The position numbers and the translations under genes were made by a program. 47,624 nucleotides of DNA from an uncultured Planctomycetota bacterium (GTDB taxonomy: Bacteria > Planctomycetota > Brocadiia > CAIUPP01): NCBI GenBank assembly GCA_903901045.1, contig CAIUPP010000049.1, positions 1 through 47,624 of the forward strand, read 5' to 3'. Numbering within the stretch: position 1 is the first letter of the stretch; each line of letters starts with the position of its first letter. Positions 22,816-30,842 of this stretch are shown here, piece after piece. Below the pieces are notes generated by a model that searched no databases, was not told where the DNA came from, and was given only the letters and a program-made list of their open reading frames with translations.

Positions 22816-24507
22816 TTACACTCTGAACAACTGCCCCATCTTTTTGCCGAGCAGCACGCTGGCGGCGATGAGGGTTCCCGCCAGGAGGAACATGGCCAGC
22901 ACACCCATGGCGCTGGCGATGAAATCGCCCGAGCCGGTGACCTGATGCAGCGCGTAGATCGCCTTCGTGAGCGGGTAGTACTGAATTCGCGAGGCGAGGA
23001 TGAGGCTGTCGGAAACCTCGAGCATGGCGAAGGAGAAGGTGAGGATGGCGCCGGCGATGAGGTTGGCCATGATCAGCGGGAGGGTGATCTTGAGGATGGC
23101 GCGCGTGGGGGTGGCGCCGACGTTCATCGCCGCCTCTTCGAGCGAGACGCTGGTCTGCTGGAAACCGGCGACGGCCGCGCGCACCATGTACGGCAGACGG
23201 CGCACGGAGTAGGCGACGATGAGGATGGGGAAGGGATTCCCCCGCGGGTCCAGCGGCGTGTTGCGGAAACAGGCGACGTAGCCGAACGCCAGCACGAGCC
23301 CGGGCAGCGCGAGCGGGAGCATCGCCAGCAGGTCGAGCACCTCCACGCCGGGGAAGCGTTTGCGCGTGAGGATGTACGCGATCACGATCCCCAGCACGAT
23401 GTCGATGAACATGCTGGCCGTCGAGAGCAGCAGGCTGTTGCGCACCCCGGCCATGGCCATGGGGTCGTGGAAAGCCTGCCCGTAATGCTCGGCCGTCATG
23501 GTGGTGGGCAGGACGGTGTCGGACCATTGGCCCGAGATGGAGGTCAGCAGGACGCTCAGGTGCGGGAGCAGCGCCACGGCCAGGAGCAGACCGACGCCGA
23601 GCCAGATCGCCGCCGTCAGCCTGCGCCCGGCGGGGCGTTCGGCGCGCGCGCTGGCTCCCTTGGAGAGCATCTCGTAGCCGCGTTTGCCCAGGTAGGTCCG
23701 CCCGACCAGGAAGGCGGTCGCGGTCAGGAGGACGACCACCACCACCAGCGCGTAGGCCATCGGGTTCGCATTCAGGTTGCTGATCATGTCGAAAATCTGG
23801 ACGGCGACCACGCGGCGGTAGCTGAAGATGAGCGGCGTGCCCAGGTCGGTGAAGGACCAGATGAAGACCAGCACCGCTCCCGCGAAGAAGCCCGGCATCA
23901 TGAGGGGAAAGGTGATCTTGCGGAAGAGGCGCAGGCCGCTATCCCCCATATTGCGCGCCGCTTCCTCCAGCGAAGGGTCCACATTCGCCAGCGATGCGGC
24001 GACGTTAAGGTACATGATGGGATAGAGATGCAGCACTTGCAGCGCCACGACGGCCCAAAATCCGCCGGCCCCCATAAAGTCTATCGCTGGAAGCCCGATC
24101 TTACCTAAAAGCAGGTTGATGCTTCCCCCGCGAGTGAGGAGGCGGAACATTCCGATCGCCCCCACGAAGGGGGGCATGATCATGGGCACCAGCAGCAACC
24201 CGGTGAGCACGGCCTTGCCGCGGAAGCTGTAGCGCGCGCCGATGAAGCCCAGCGGGACGGCCACGAACGCCGTGGCGACCGTGGTGGCCAGCGCCATGCC
24301 GAGGCTGTTGCCGATCGCCTCAAGGTAGGTGGGGTTCTTGAACAGGATGGCGAAGAATTTGAGGGAAAAGCTCCCGTCGACCCAGAATGCTTCTTTGAAG
24401 ACGTACAGAATCGGGTAGATGAGGAAGGCGGCCAGGAAGCCTCCGACGAGCGCCACGGCGATGAGTGCGCCGGTCGAGTATGCTGGAGTGCTCTGGCTCG
24501 ATTTCAC
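22816..24507 (-). CDS. fused two-domain ABC transporter permease (iron/spermidine-type)
   Basis: A 563-residue protein with two permease domains in tandem, about 12 membrane helices. Each half carries the cytoplasmic EAA loop that docks on the ATPase: 'EEAARNMGDSGLRLFRKITFPLMMP' in the first half, and 'EEAAMNVGATPTRAILKITL' with 'PLIMANLIAG' in the second. This layout is typical of Fe(III) importers (FbpB/SfuB) and close relatives for phosphonate or thiamine. The start is GTG 24507 (VKSSQSTPAYS...), with AGGA six bases upstream; upstream codons are not protein-like. No substrate-binding protein or ATPase gene is in the window, so the transporter's cargo cannot be named. Confidence 0.9.
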   Translation of the reverse strand: MKSSQSTPAYSTGALIAVALVGGFLAAFLIYPILYVFKEAFWVDGSFSLKFFAILFKNPTYLEAIGNSLGMALATTVATAFVAVPLGFIGARYSFRGKAVLTGLLLVPMIMPPFVGAIGMFRLLTRGGSINLLLGKIGLPAIDFMGAGGFWAVVALQVLHLYPIMYLNVAASLANVDPSLEEAARNMGDSGLRLFRKITFPLMMPGFFAGAVLVFIWSFTDLGTPLIFSYRRVVAVQIFDMISNLNANPMAYALVVVVVLLTATAFLVGRTYLGKRGYEMLSKGASARAERPAGRRLTAAIWLGVGLLLAVALLPHLSVLLTSISGQWSDTVLPTTMTAEHYGQAFHDPMAMAGVRNSLLLSTASMFIDIVLGIVIAYILTRKRFPGVEVLDLLAMLPLALPGLVLAFGYVACFRNTPLDPRGNPFPILIVAYSVRRLPYMVRAAVAGFQQTSVSLEEAAMNVGATPTRAILKITLPLIMANLIAGAILTFSFAMLEVSDSLILASRIQYYPLTKAIYALHQVTGSGDFIASAMGVLAMFLLAGTLIAASVLLGKKMGQLFRV

Positions 24508-24952
24508 TGGATTTCCTGAATTGCACGAGTTGCGCAGCAGAGGATAGCACCGGTGCGGGTCAGGGTCAAGCACGGCAACGCAACGGATTCAACTTTCAAC
24601 ATCCAACGTTCAACGTCCAACGTTCAAGTGACGGCAACAGCGTTCTCTGCATTTGCTGTCGGCAAAGGGCTGAGCGTTCAATACGCCGTGGTGGAGCGCG
24701 CTGCTTGCCCTGAGCCTTTCGAATGGGTCCCAGCGCGCTTGGGAGTTCGCACAGCCGCGCAGCTCTTTGTAATCGGCCATGGTGGAGCGCGCTGTCCCAG
24801 CGCGCTTGGGAGTTCGCAACGCCGCCCAGCTCTTTGTAAGGTGACGGCCTAAATCGAGATACGGAATTTTCAGGTTTTTTGCTTTGAATCAGGCCTGCAA
24901 TGGCCTATAATGGACACCACTGGACGCCGGAGCGTACTTCTGGAGTTGGAGG
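24508..24952. repeat. repeat-filled divergent intergenic region
   Basis: 24588-24627 is a tandem of ~10-base CAAC-type units (TTCAACTTTCAACATCCAAC, then GTTCAACGTCCAACGTTCAA). 24691-24772 and 24782-24840 are two copies of a unit built on AGCGCGCT-GTCCC-AGCGCGCT plus TTGGGAGTTCGCA and CAGCTCTTTGTAA. In the first copy the hairpin loop is interrupted by 24 extra bases (24703-24726). The hairpin is the same as in the 5.0 kb and 45.1 kb repeats. No gene was seen. Confidence 0.85.
24884..24911 (+). promoter_or_regulatory. candidate sigma70-like promoter for the EIIA/V-ATPase operon
   Basis: TTGAAT (24884-24889), 16-base spacer, and a perfect TATAAT (24906-24911), about 42 bases upstream of the first EIIA start. 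It is the only good promoter-like match ahead of the 10-kb plus-strand operon. Confidence 0.55.
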
Positions 24953-25657
24953 ATGAACATGGATCGAATTCTGGCCGTCAAGGAGGTCATGACGCTTGAG
25001 GAGGTGGCTGATTACCTCCAGGTGTCCGAGAAGTCCGTTCTCCGGATGGCCCAGTCCGGGAAGATCCCGGCCGCGAAAGTTGCCAGCCAGTGGCGCTTCA
25101 TGCGGTCGGTGATCGACGACTGGCTCATGGCACAGATGGAAATCCCCTCCGTACGTAGCGCCCCCACGCGCAAGGAGCCGCCTCGCCTTGCGCCGCTCAT
25201 CGAGTTGTTGCCGATGGAGTTGATGAACCTTGAAATTTTGCCCGGTTCCAAGGACAATGTGCTCAAGCAGGTCGTGGAACCTCTGCGGACATCCAAGCTG
25301 CTCCGGCAGCCGAAGCGGTTCCTCGACAGCGTCCTGGAACGCGAGCGCATGGTCAGCACGGCCATCGGGCATGGGATTGCGGTCCCCCACCCGCGACGCC
25401 CGCAGCCGGGAATGTTCAAGGAGCCCCGCGTGCTGCTCGGGTTGTGCCGGGAGGGGACGGACTTCGAGGCGCTGGACCATCAGCGCACGTATGTCTTCTT
25501 CCTGCTCTGCGCGCCAAGCGAGGACGTCCAGCTGCGGCTGCTCGCGCGCGTCATTCAACTCGGACGCCACATCGCCGCGATTGAGAGCATCAAGAAGGCG
25601 ACCACGGTGACGGCGGTGCAGGAAATTCTGCGTTCTGCGGAAGAGTATTTGGGCTGA
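24953..25657 (+). CDS. MerR/excisionase-type HTH fused to a PTS EIIA (fructose/nitrogen-type) domain
   Basis: A 234-residue protein. Residues ~8-60 are an excisionase-like winged HTH ('MTLEEVADYLQVSEKSVLRM', then 'AQSGKIPAAKVASQWRFMRSVIDDWL'). Residues ~85-234 are a PTS EIIA type-2 domain with the phospho-acceptor His146 in 'GHGIAVPHPRRPQ'. Normally EIIA receives phosphate from HPr and passes it to EIIB of a sugar transporter, or acts as a regulator (PtsN). With a DNA-binding domain and no EIIB/EIIC nearby, a regulatory role is more likely. That would be a transcription factor whose activity depends on phosphorylation. It starts the plus-strand run that continues into the V-ATPase genes; a good -10 TATAAT lies 42 bases upstream. 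Confidence 0.85.
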   Translation: MNMDRILAVKEVMTLEEVADYLQVSEKSVLRMAQSGKIPAAKVASQWRFMRSVIDDWLMAQMEIPSVRSAPTRKEPPRLAPLIELLPMELMNLEILPGSKDNVLKQVVEPLRTSKLLRQPKRFLDSVLERERMVSTAIGHGIAVPHPRRPQPGMFKEPRVLLGLCREGTDFEALDHQRTYVFFLLCAPSEDVQLRLLARVIQLGRHIAAIESIKKATTVTAVQEILRSAEEYLG

Positions 25658-25717
25658 AGCGGACGGTCGACGCCGTCGCTGCAATCAGCCGTTAAACTTA
25701 GCTTATTCGGTGAGGCC

Positions 25718-26233
25718 ATGGTCTGGTTCAAGAAATCAAGCAAGTCTGAAAATGCGAGCAGTGACAAGCCCCAGAGCGACATCCGCCTTTCCACATTGAT
25801 CGCCCCCGGGTCGGTCAAGCTGGGAATGGAAGCCGCCGACAAAGAGGAAGCGTTCGAGGAGTTGGTGGACCTGCTGGTGCAGACCGGCGGGGTCAGCGAC
25901 CGCGAGGCCGCGCTGGAGGCGATCCGCACGCGCGAAGCGCTCGGCTCCACGGGAATCGGCAACGGCATCGCCGTCCCGCACGGCAAGCACGCCAGCGTCA
26001 GCCGCCTGGTCGGCGCGGTGGGCATCTCGCGCCAGGGGATCGACTTCGGCAGCCCCGACCGCAAGCCGGCGCACATCATCTTCCTTCTGCTTGCGCAGGT
26101 GGACAACCCCGGCCCGCACATTCAGGCGCTGGCGGAGATCGCGCAGTTGGTGCAGTCGGACAGTTTCCACAACAAGGCGCTGCTGGCCAAGAGCCCCAGC
26201 GAATTGCTTGACCTCGTGCGCACGGAGGAATAG
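25718..26233 (+). CDS. PTS EIIA domain protein (PtsN-like)
   Basis: A 171-residue protein with a charged N-terminal ~25 residues, then a full EIIA type-2 fold: 'LIAPGSVKLGMEAADKEEAF', 'AIRTREALGSTGIGNGIAVPHGKH' with phospho-acceptor His88, and 'DFGSPDRKPAHIIFLLLAQVDNPGPHIQALAEIAQLV'. It fits the nitrogen-PTS EIIA (PtsN) group, which acts by protein-protein contact according to phosphorylation state. It lies 60 bases after the HTH-EIIA gene. Its stop lies one base before the V-ATPase stalk start at 26235, and the stalk's ribosome site is inside it. No EIIB, EIIC, HPr or EI gene is visible here. Confidence 0.9.
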   Translation: MVWFKKSSKSENASSDKPQSDIRLSTLIAPGSVKLGMEAADKEEAFEELVDLLVQTGGVSDREAALEAIRTREALGSTGIGNGIAVPHGKHASVSRLVGAVGISRQGIDFGSPDRKPAHIIFLLLAQVDNPGPHIQALAEIAQLVQSDSFHNKALLAKSPSELLDLVRTEE

Positions 26234-26234
26234 C

Positions 26235-26570
26235 GTGGACAAGGATAAAGCCGGCATCCGCGACGTGATCAGCAGCATGCTGGATGTGGAGCAACAAGCC
26301 CAGCAGATCGTCGCCGATGCGCAGAAACAGGCGCAGAGCCAGCTGGTCACCGCGCGCGAGGAAGCGGCGCGCCGAGTGGAGCGGGCGCAGCGCAGTGCGA
26401 CGGAGCAGGCGCACAACGCCGTGGCCGCCTCCGCAGCGGAGGCGCAGAGCCGCCGCGCCGAGGAGATACGAAGCCAGGTGGCGAAGGATGCCGCCGAGGT
26501 CAAGGCCTCGCGGGTGAACATGGCCGCGGCGACCGCCGTCGTGGTCGGCCAGGTGGCTGCCCTCCGATGA
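26235..26570 (+). CDS. atpH: V-type ATPase peripheral stalk subunit G/H
   Basis: A 111-residue, almost wholly helical and charged protein. It starts at GTG 26235 behind GGAGGAAT (VDKDKAGIRDVISSMLDVEQ). 'QQAQQIVADAQKQAQSQLVTAREEAARRVERAQ' is an alanine/glutamine-rich coiled coil with the right-handed pattern of V/A-ATPase stalk subunits that pair with subunit E. A hydrophobic C-terminal end, 'MAAATAVVVGQVAAL', is usual for the family. It is the first gene of the ATPase cluster proper and overlaps the subunit C start by 4 bases. Confidence 0.8.
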   Translation: MDKDKAGIRDVISSMLDVEQQAQQIVADAQKQAQSQLVTAREEAARRVERAQRSATEQAHNAVAASAAEAQSRRAEEIRSQVAKDAAEVKASRVNMAAATAVVVGQVAALR

Positions 26571-27580
26571 GGCGCCAGCAGTCGGAAACTTCCAGCGACT
26601 TCATCAACGCCAAGATCCGGGGGATGCGCAGCCGCCTGTTCGAGGCGGAACGGCTTTCCGCCCTGACCGAGAGCCGCACCCTGCCCGAGTTGTTCCGTCG
26701 CCTCTATCCCACCGAGACGTTCGAAGGGCACATGCAGTTCGAGTCGCACGTCGTGCGCGACAGCATCCGCCAGCTCGACCGCGTGCTGGGATGCCTCTCC
26801 GGCCCGACCTTCTCGCTCTTCGAGTGGCTGATGGTCGGCTTCGAGGTCGAGAACATCAAGGTGGCCATGCGCTGCTACGTGGCGCGCGAGAACCGGACGG
26901 AAGCGCAGGCGCTGATGATCCCCCTCCCCCGCTGGATGACGCTGCCGGCCGATGCCATGTTCGATGCGCAGGACCTCGCGCACTTCGTCCGGGGCATTCC
27001 GGAACCTCACCTGCAACTCGGGATGAGCTCGTTCGTGCGGCGCGCGGCCAAGCCGGACCCGTTCTCGCTGGATATGGCGCTCGATCAGACCTACCTGAGG
27101 CGGCTCAAGTATCTGGCGGCGCAGGCGGATGAATGGCCGCGCAAGCTGGCCGGTTTCGACATGGGGCGGCGCGACCTGCTGCTGCTGCTGCGCGCGCGCT
27201 TCAATTTCCACCGCAATTACGCCGATGTCCTTCCCTACCTGACGCACGCCGTCTCGTTCCTCGGCCCGCACACCGCGCAGCAGATTTTTGACGCGGCGGA
27301 CCTCCAGGAGGCGACGCGCCGGATTCCCGACACGGTGATCCCCGCGGACCAGCGCGAGGGAACGGTCTCCCTGACGCGACTCGAAGACTTGCTGCTGCTC
27401 CAGCAGTACCGGCTGGCCGTGCGCTGCTTCACCGAATCGGTGCTGGACCATGCGGCGGCGGTGGCCTATTTTTACATGAAGCAGATTGAGACGATCAACC
27501 TGATCCGGCTGACCGAATCGATCCGCCACAGCCTGCCGCGCGAAGAAGTTGAATCGATGCTCCTGAAACGGACGCGCTGA
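26567..27580 (+). CDS. atpC: V-type ATPase subunit C (AC39-like)
   Basis: A 337-residue soluble helical protein that couples the central rotor to the membrane c-ring. Recognisable AC39 features are 'DFINAKIRGMRSRLFEAERL' at the start, 'FEWLMVGFEVENIKVAMRCYVARE' (the classic 'D/E-x-x-N-I-K' region) and the distal repeat of the fold ending 'AVAYFYMKQIETINLIRLTESI'. That last segment matches the 'Y-x-x-x-K-x-x-E-x-x-N-x-R' consensus. It is encoded between stalk H and subunit I with overlapping or very close starts. Placing C this early differs from the I-K-E-C-F-A-B-D order common in archaea. Confidence 0.88.
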   Translation: MRRQQSETSSDFINAKIRGMRSRLFEAERLSALTESRTLPELFRRLYPTETFEGHMQFESHVVRDSIRQLDRVLGCLSGPTFSLFEWLMVGFEVENIKVAMRCYVARENRTEAQALMIPLPRWMTLPADAMFDAQDLAHFVRGIPEPHLQLGMSSFVRRAAKPDPFSLDMALDQTYLRRLKYLAAQADEWPRKLAGFDMGRRDLLLLLRARFNFHRNYADVLPYLTHAVSFLGPHTAQQIFDAADLQEATRRIPDTVIPADQREGTVSLTRLEDLLLLQQYRLAVRCFTESVLDHAAAVAYFYMKQIETINLIRLTESIRHSLPREEVESMLLKRTR

Positions 27581-27591
27581 GGAAGAATGTC

Positions 27592-29520
27592 ATGGCGATG
27601 ACGCCGGCCAAAATGAAGCATCTGGACATGGTCATCCTGGAACGGGATGCCCGCCAGGTCACCACGCTCCTGGGCCGGCTCGGCGTGCTGCACCTGGTGG
27701 AAGTGAAGCCGGAGGAGGCCCCCGCCGGCGCCCCCGCGGTCTCCACCGCCGCCGCGGACAAATGCCGCAGCCTGCTCAACCGCTTGAACCTGGTGCAGGA
27801 CCGGATGGGGCTGACGCAACTGCCCGCCGTCACCGAGGAATTGACCGAGCCGATCAGCGCCGTGGAGCAGGTTCTCGGGCGCGTCGAAGGGCGCGTCCTC
27901 CCCCTGCTGACGGAGCGTTCCGAGATCGAAGTGGAGTCGGAGTCGATTCACGATGAACTGGTGCGGCTGGACGCGCTGAGCGTCTTCACGGTGAGCCTGT
28001 CGCGCGTCATGGACTCCCCCTTCCTGCACTTCGCCATCGGCAGCATGAAGTCCACGGAGCTGAAGCAGTTGCAGGAGGAACGGCGGGCCAACATCCTGCT
28101 GCTCCCGGAAGCGCCGCATGGCGACCGGCAGCGCGTGATCGCCGTGACGAGCCGGAAGGGGCGGTTCGCGCTCGAAACGCTGCTGAAGCAGCACAACTTC
28201 ACGCGCGAGAGTCTGGAGGGCGCGCCCAAGGGAGCGCCCACGGAGGTGCTGGCTGCGCTGGAGAAGCGGCTCGACGAGATCCGTCAGACGCAGGAGCGCA
28301 TCAGCCGGGAGTTGCGCGAGGCGGGGCAGGCGCTCGCGCCGGATATCGCGCGGCTTCAGAAGCGGCTCCAACTGGAAAACGCGATTCTCACGGCGGCGCT
28401 CGGCTTCGGGCATACGAACAGCACCTGCCTGATCCGCGGCTGGATACCGGCGGCCTCCATGGCCGCCGTCAGCGAAAGCGTGCTAAAGGAGACGGGCGGG
28501 CGCGCGATTATTCAATGGCTCGAGCCCCGGGAGACCGGCACCTCGCTGAACGACGTGCCGGTGCTGCTGCGGCACAACCGGTTCGTCCGGCCGTTCCAGT
28601 TGCTGGTGACGGGCTTCGGGTTCCCCCGGTACAACGAGGTGGAACCCACGCTGGTGGTGGCGGCGAGCTTCCTGCTTATGTTCGGGCTGATGTTCGGCGA
28701 CGTGGGGCATGGCGGCCTGCTGGCGATCATCGGGCTGGTGCTGTGGCGCAAGGCGCGCGAGAGCCTGTACAAGGATCTGGGCCTCGTCATCACGTATGCC
28801 GGTTGCAGCGCGGTGCTGGGAGGCTTCCTGTACGGCAGCGTGTTCGGGATGGAAATCCTCCCGGCGCTGTGGCTCAGGCCGATGGAGGATGTCATGAAAC
28901 TGCTGGCGATCCCGGTGATCATCGGCATCGCCCTTATCAGCGTCGGCGTCTGGATCAATATCGTCAACAGCATCCGCACGCGCAACTACTATCATGGGAT
29001 CGTGGACCGGTTCGGCCTGGTGGGCATCATTTTCTACTGGGGGGTGCTGGGCTTGGCGCTGCGCTACGCCGTGCTGGGCGGCCAGTCCATTACGACGCTG
29101 CAACTGATTCTGTTCGTCCTGCTGCCGCTGGTGGTGCTCTTCTTCCGCGACGTGCTGTACAACGTGCTGGTCCCGCACGGGCATGGCGAGAAGGGAGCGG
29201 CCGCGTTTCTGTACGGCGGGGTGGAGGTCATGGAGACGCTCACCTCCTACCTGTCGAATACGGTCTCCTTCGCGAGGGTGGGGGCGTTCGCCCTGGCCCA
29301 CGCGGGGCTGTCGCTGGCCATTTTCGGATTGGTGGAAAAGGTGCGCGAAGTTCCGGGCGGCGCGCTTTGGACTATTCTGATCCTGATCTTCGGGAACCTG
29401 CTGATCCTGATTCTCGAAGGGATGATCGTCTTCGTGCAATGTCTGCGTCTGGAGTACTACGAGTTCTTTGGGAAGTTCTTTGGCGGCGAGGGAAAACGCT
29501 ACACCCCGTTCCGGCTCTAA
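27592..29520 (+). CDS. atpI: V-type ATPase subunit I (a-type stator subunit)
   Basis: A 642-residue protein. The first ~340 residues form the cytoplasmic arm ('MTPAKMKHLDMVILERDARQ', then 'VTTLLGRLGVLHLVEV'). The last ~300 form the membrane half-channel part: 'PTLVVAASFLLMFGLMFGDVGHGGLLAIIG' and the late 'TLTSYLSNTVSFARVGAFALAHAGL', with the essential Arg of the ion path in SFARVGAFALAH. It provides the two half-channels next to the c-ring. The length is near the family norm and the start ATG follows GAGGAAGA. Confidence 0.95.
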   Translation: MAMTPAKMKHLDMVILERDARQVTTLLGRLGVLHLVEVKPEEAPAGAPAVSTAAADKCRSLLNRLNLVQDRMGLTQLPAVTEELTEPISAVEQVLGRVEGRVLPLLTERSEIEVESESIHDELVRLDALSVFTVSLSRVMDSPFLHFAIGSMKSTELKQLQEERRANILLLPEAPHGDRQRVIAVTSRKGRFALETLLKQHNFTRESLEGAPKGAPTEVLAALEKRLDEIRQTQERISRELREAGQALAPDIARLQKRLQLENAILTAALGFGHTNSTCLIRGWIPAASMAAVSESVLKETGGRAIIQWLEPRETGTSLNDVPVLLRHNRFVRPFQLLVTGFGFPRYNEVEPTLVVAASFLLMFGLMFGDVGHGGLLAIIGLVLWRKARESLYKDLGLVITYAGCSAVLGGFLYGSVFGMEILPALWLRPMEDVMKLLAIPVIIGIALISVGVWINIVNSIRTRNYYHGIVDRFGLVGIIFYWGVLGLALRYAVLGGQSITTLQLILFVLLPLVVLFFRDVLYNVLVPHGHGEKGAAAFLYGGVEVMETLTSYLSNTVSFARVGAFALAHAGLSLAIFGLVEKVREVPGGALWTILILIFGNLLILILEGMIVFVQCLRLEYYEFFGKFFGGEGKRYTPFRL

Positions 29521-29555
29521 TGGTTATTTTTCCGGCTCATTGAAGGAGGCTCACC

Positions 29556-29909
29556 ATGCGCGTGTCGAAGAGATGGGTCGCAGCGATGCTGCTTGCGTTC
29601 ATTGTGCTGTCCGTTCTGGCTCCTCTGACGGCGTTGGCTCAGCCGGCGTCGGAACCGGCCGCGGGCAAGTCGACGCTGAAGGTCAGCGACCAGGCGGCCG
29701 GGATGATCGCCCTGTCCGTCGCGCTGGTGGTGGGCGCCTCGTGCATCGGAGCCGGTCTGGCCGTTGCGCGGGTGGGTTCCGCGGCGCTGGGCGCGGCCAC
29801 GGAGCGTCCTGAGATGCTCGGCAAGTCGCTGATTCTCGTCGGGTTGGCCGAGGGAATCGCGATTTACGGTCTGATCGTCGGCATCATGTTGCTGGGGTTG
29901 ATCAAGTGA
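29556..29909 (+). CDS. atpK: V-type ATPase proteolipid subunit K/c with signal-like N-terminus
   Basis: A 117-residue proteolipid with a cleavable-looking N-terminal hydrophobic stretch (residues ~8-28, ending LTALAQP). A single two-helix c-hairpin follows: 'MIALSVALVVGASCIGAGLAVARVGSAALGAATERPE' and 'SLILVGLAEGIAIYGLIVGIMLLGLI'. The ion-binding carboxylate is Glu99 in LAEGIAIYG. The one-hairpin design with an added signal segment resembles the Thermus V-ATPase c-subunit. No T-Q Na+-ligand pair is obvious, so H+ use is slightly favoured; that is an inference. It has a strong GAAGGAGG site and a 35-base gap after subunit I. Confidence 0.93.
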   Translation: MRVSKRWVAAMLLAFIVLSVLAPLTALAQPASEPAAGKSTLKVSDQAAGMIALSVALVVGASCIGAGLAVARVGSAALGAATERPEMLGKSLILVGLAEGIAIYGLIVGIMLLGLIK

Positions 29910-30214
29910 ATTACCGCTACTTCGTCATTGCGGACGAGGACACCCTGCTGGGATTCCGCTGCGCGGGACTCTCCGGCCGCGCCGCCACCAACCGCCTGGA
30001 GGCGGTGGAGGCGCTGAAGGAAGCGCGCGAGAAGAACGCGGGGATCGTCATCGTCACCGAAGAACTGGCCGCATTGATGGAGGCGGAGGTGAGCGCACTG
30101 CGTTTCAGCGACGAGTTGCCGATGCTGGTGGAAATCCCCGGGGCGCAGGGGCCCTTGCCGGGACGCCGCAGTTTGGCCGAGGTCATTCGCGAGGCGATTG
30201 GAGTCAAGGTGTAA
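29906..30214 (+). CDS. atpF: V-type ATPase subunit F
   Basis: A 102-residue central-stalk protein. It starts at GTG 29906, overlapping the proteolipid stop by 4 bases. 'YFVIADEDTLLGFRCAGLSG' is the classic subunit F opening. 'GIVIVTEELAALM' is the conserved central strand and helix, and 'LPMLVEIPGAQGPLPGR' leads to the C-terminal helix that contacts the A3B3 head. It encodes a Rossmann-like fold with no enzymatic site. Confidence 0.93.
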   Translation: MNYRYFVIADEDTLLGFRCAGLSGRAATNRLEAVEALKEAREKNAGIVIVTEELAALMEAEVSALRFSDELPMLVEIPGAQGPLPGRRSLAEVIREAIGVKV

Positions 30215-30215
30215 C

Positions 30216-30842
30216 ATGGCAGCCAAAGAGCAAGCGCAGGAAGTACTCGCGCAGGAGATTCTGGATGACGGCCGGCGGCGCGCCGAGCGGATCCGGGCCG
30301 ATGCGCAGGCGGAGGCGGAGAAGCTTCTCAACGAGGGGGAGGGCCGCGCCAAGGCCGAGGCGGCGCGGATCGCCGCCGAAGGGGAGGAAACGGCCCGCAA
30401 GCGCGCGCAGATGATCCGCAGCAGCGTGGCGCAGGAGATCGCCCAGCGCAAGCTGGCCGCCCGCGAAGAGGTCATCCAGGAGGTCCTTGCCGGAGCGAGC
30501 AAGGAGCTGGAAAAGCTGGAGGGGGCCGTTTACCGCAACGCCGTGGTCACGCTGGCCGCGGAAGCGCTGCGGCAGATGCCGGGCCAGAAGTTCGTCGTGC
30601 GCGTGGCGGGGCTGGGGGAGGCGGAGTGCGCAACGATCCGCGATACGCTCCTGAAGACCCTGCGCGATGCGGGGCGTACTGTGGAGATTCAGTGCGCGGC
30701 GGCCGCCGGCGGCTCGCGCGGCGTGGTGGTGGAGTCGGCCGACGGCCGGCTTCGCTGGGACAACAGTTTCGCAGCCCGATTGAACAGAATGAAGGCTGGC
30801 CTGCGGCGGACAATCGCCCCGGTCCTGTTTGGAAAACTATGA
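30216..30842 (+). CDS. atpE: V-type ATPase subunit E (peripheral stalk)
   Basis: A 208-residue protein. The first ~85 residues are a long charged coiled coil (EILDDGRRRAERIRADAQAE, continuing AEKLLNEGEGRAKAEAARIA) that pairs with stalk subunit G/H. The C-terminal globular part (VTLAAEALRQM..., 'GGSRGVVVESADGRLRWDNSFAARLNRM') docks on subunit B. 'GGxVVxSxDGRxxxDNTxxxRL' is the family signature, seen here as GGSRGVVVESADGRLRWDNS. The ATG at 30216 with AAGGTG upstream is chosen over a TTG six codons earlier. Its stop overlaps the start of subunit A by 4 bases. Confidence 0.92.
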   Translation: MAAKEQAQEVLAQEILDDGRRRAERIRADAQAEAEKLLNEGEGRAKAEAARIAAEGEETARKRAQMIRSSVAQEIAQRKLAAREEVIQEVLAGASKELEKLEGAVYRNAVVTLAAEALRQMPGQKFVVRVAGLGEAECATIRDTLLKTLRDAGRTVEIQCAAAAGGSRGVVVESADGRLRWDNSFAARLNRMKAGLRRTIAPVLFGKL

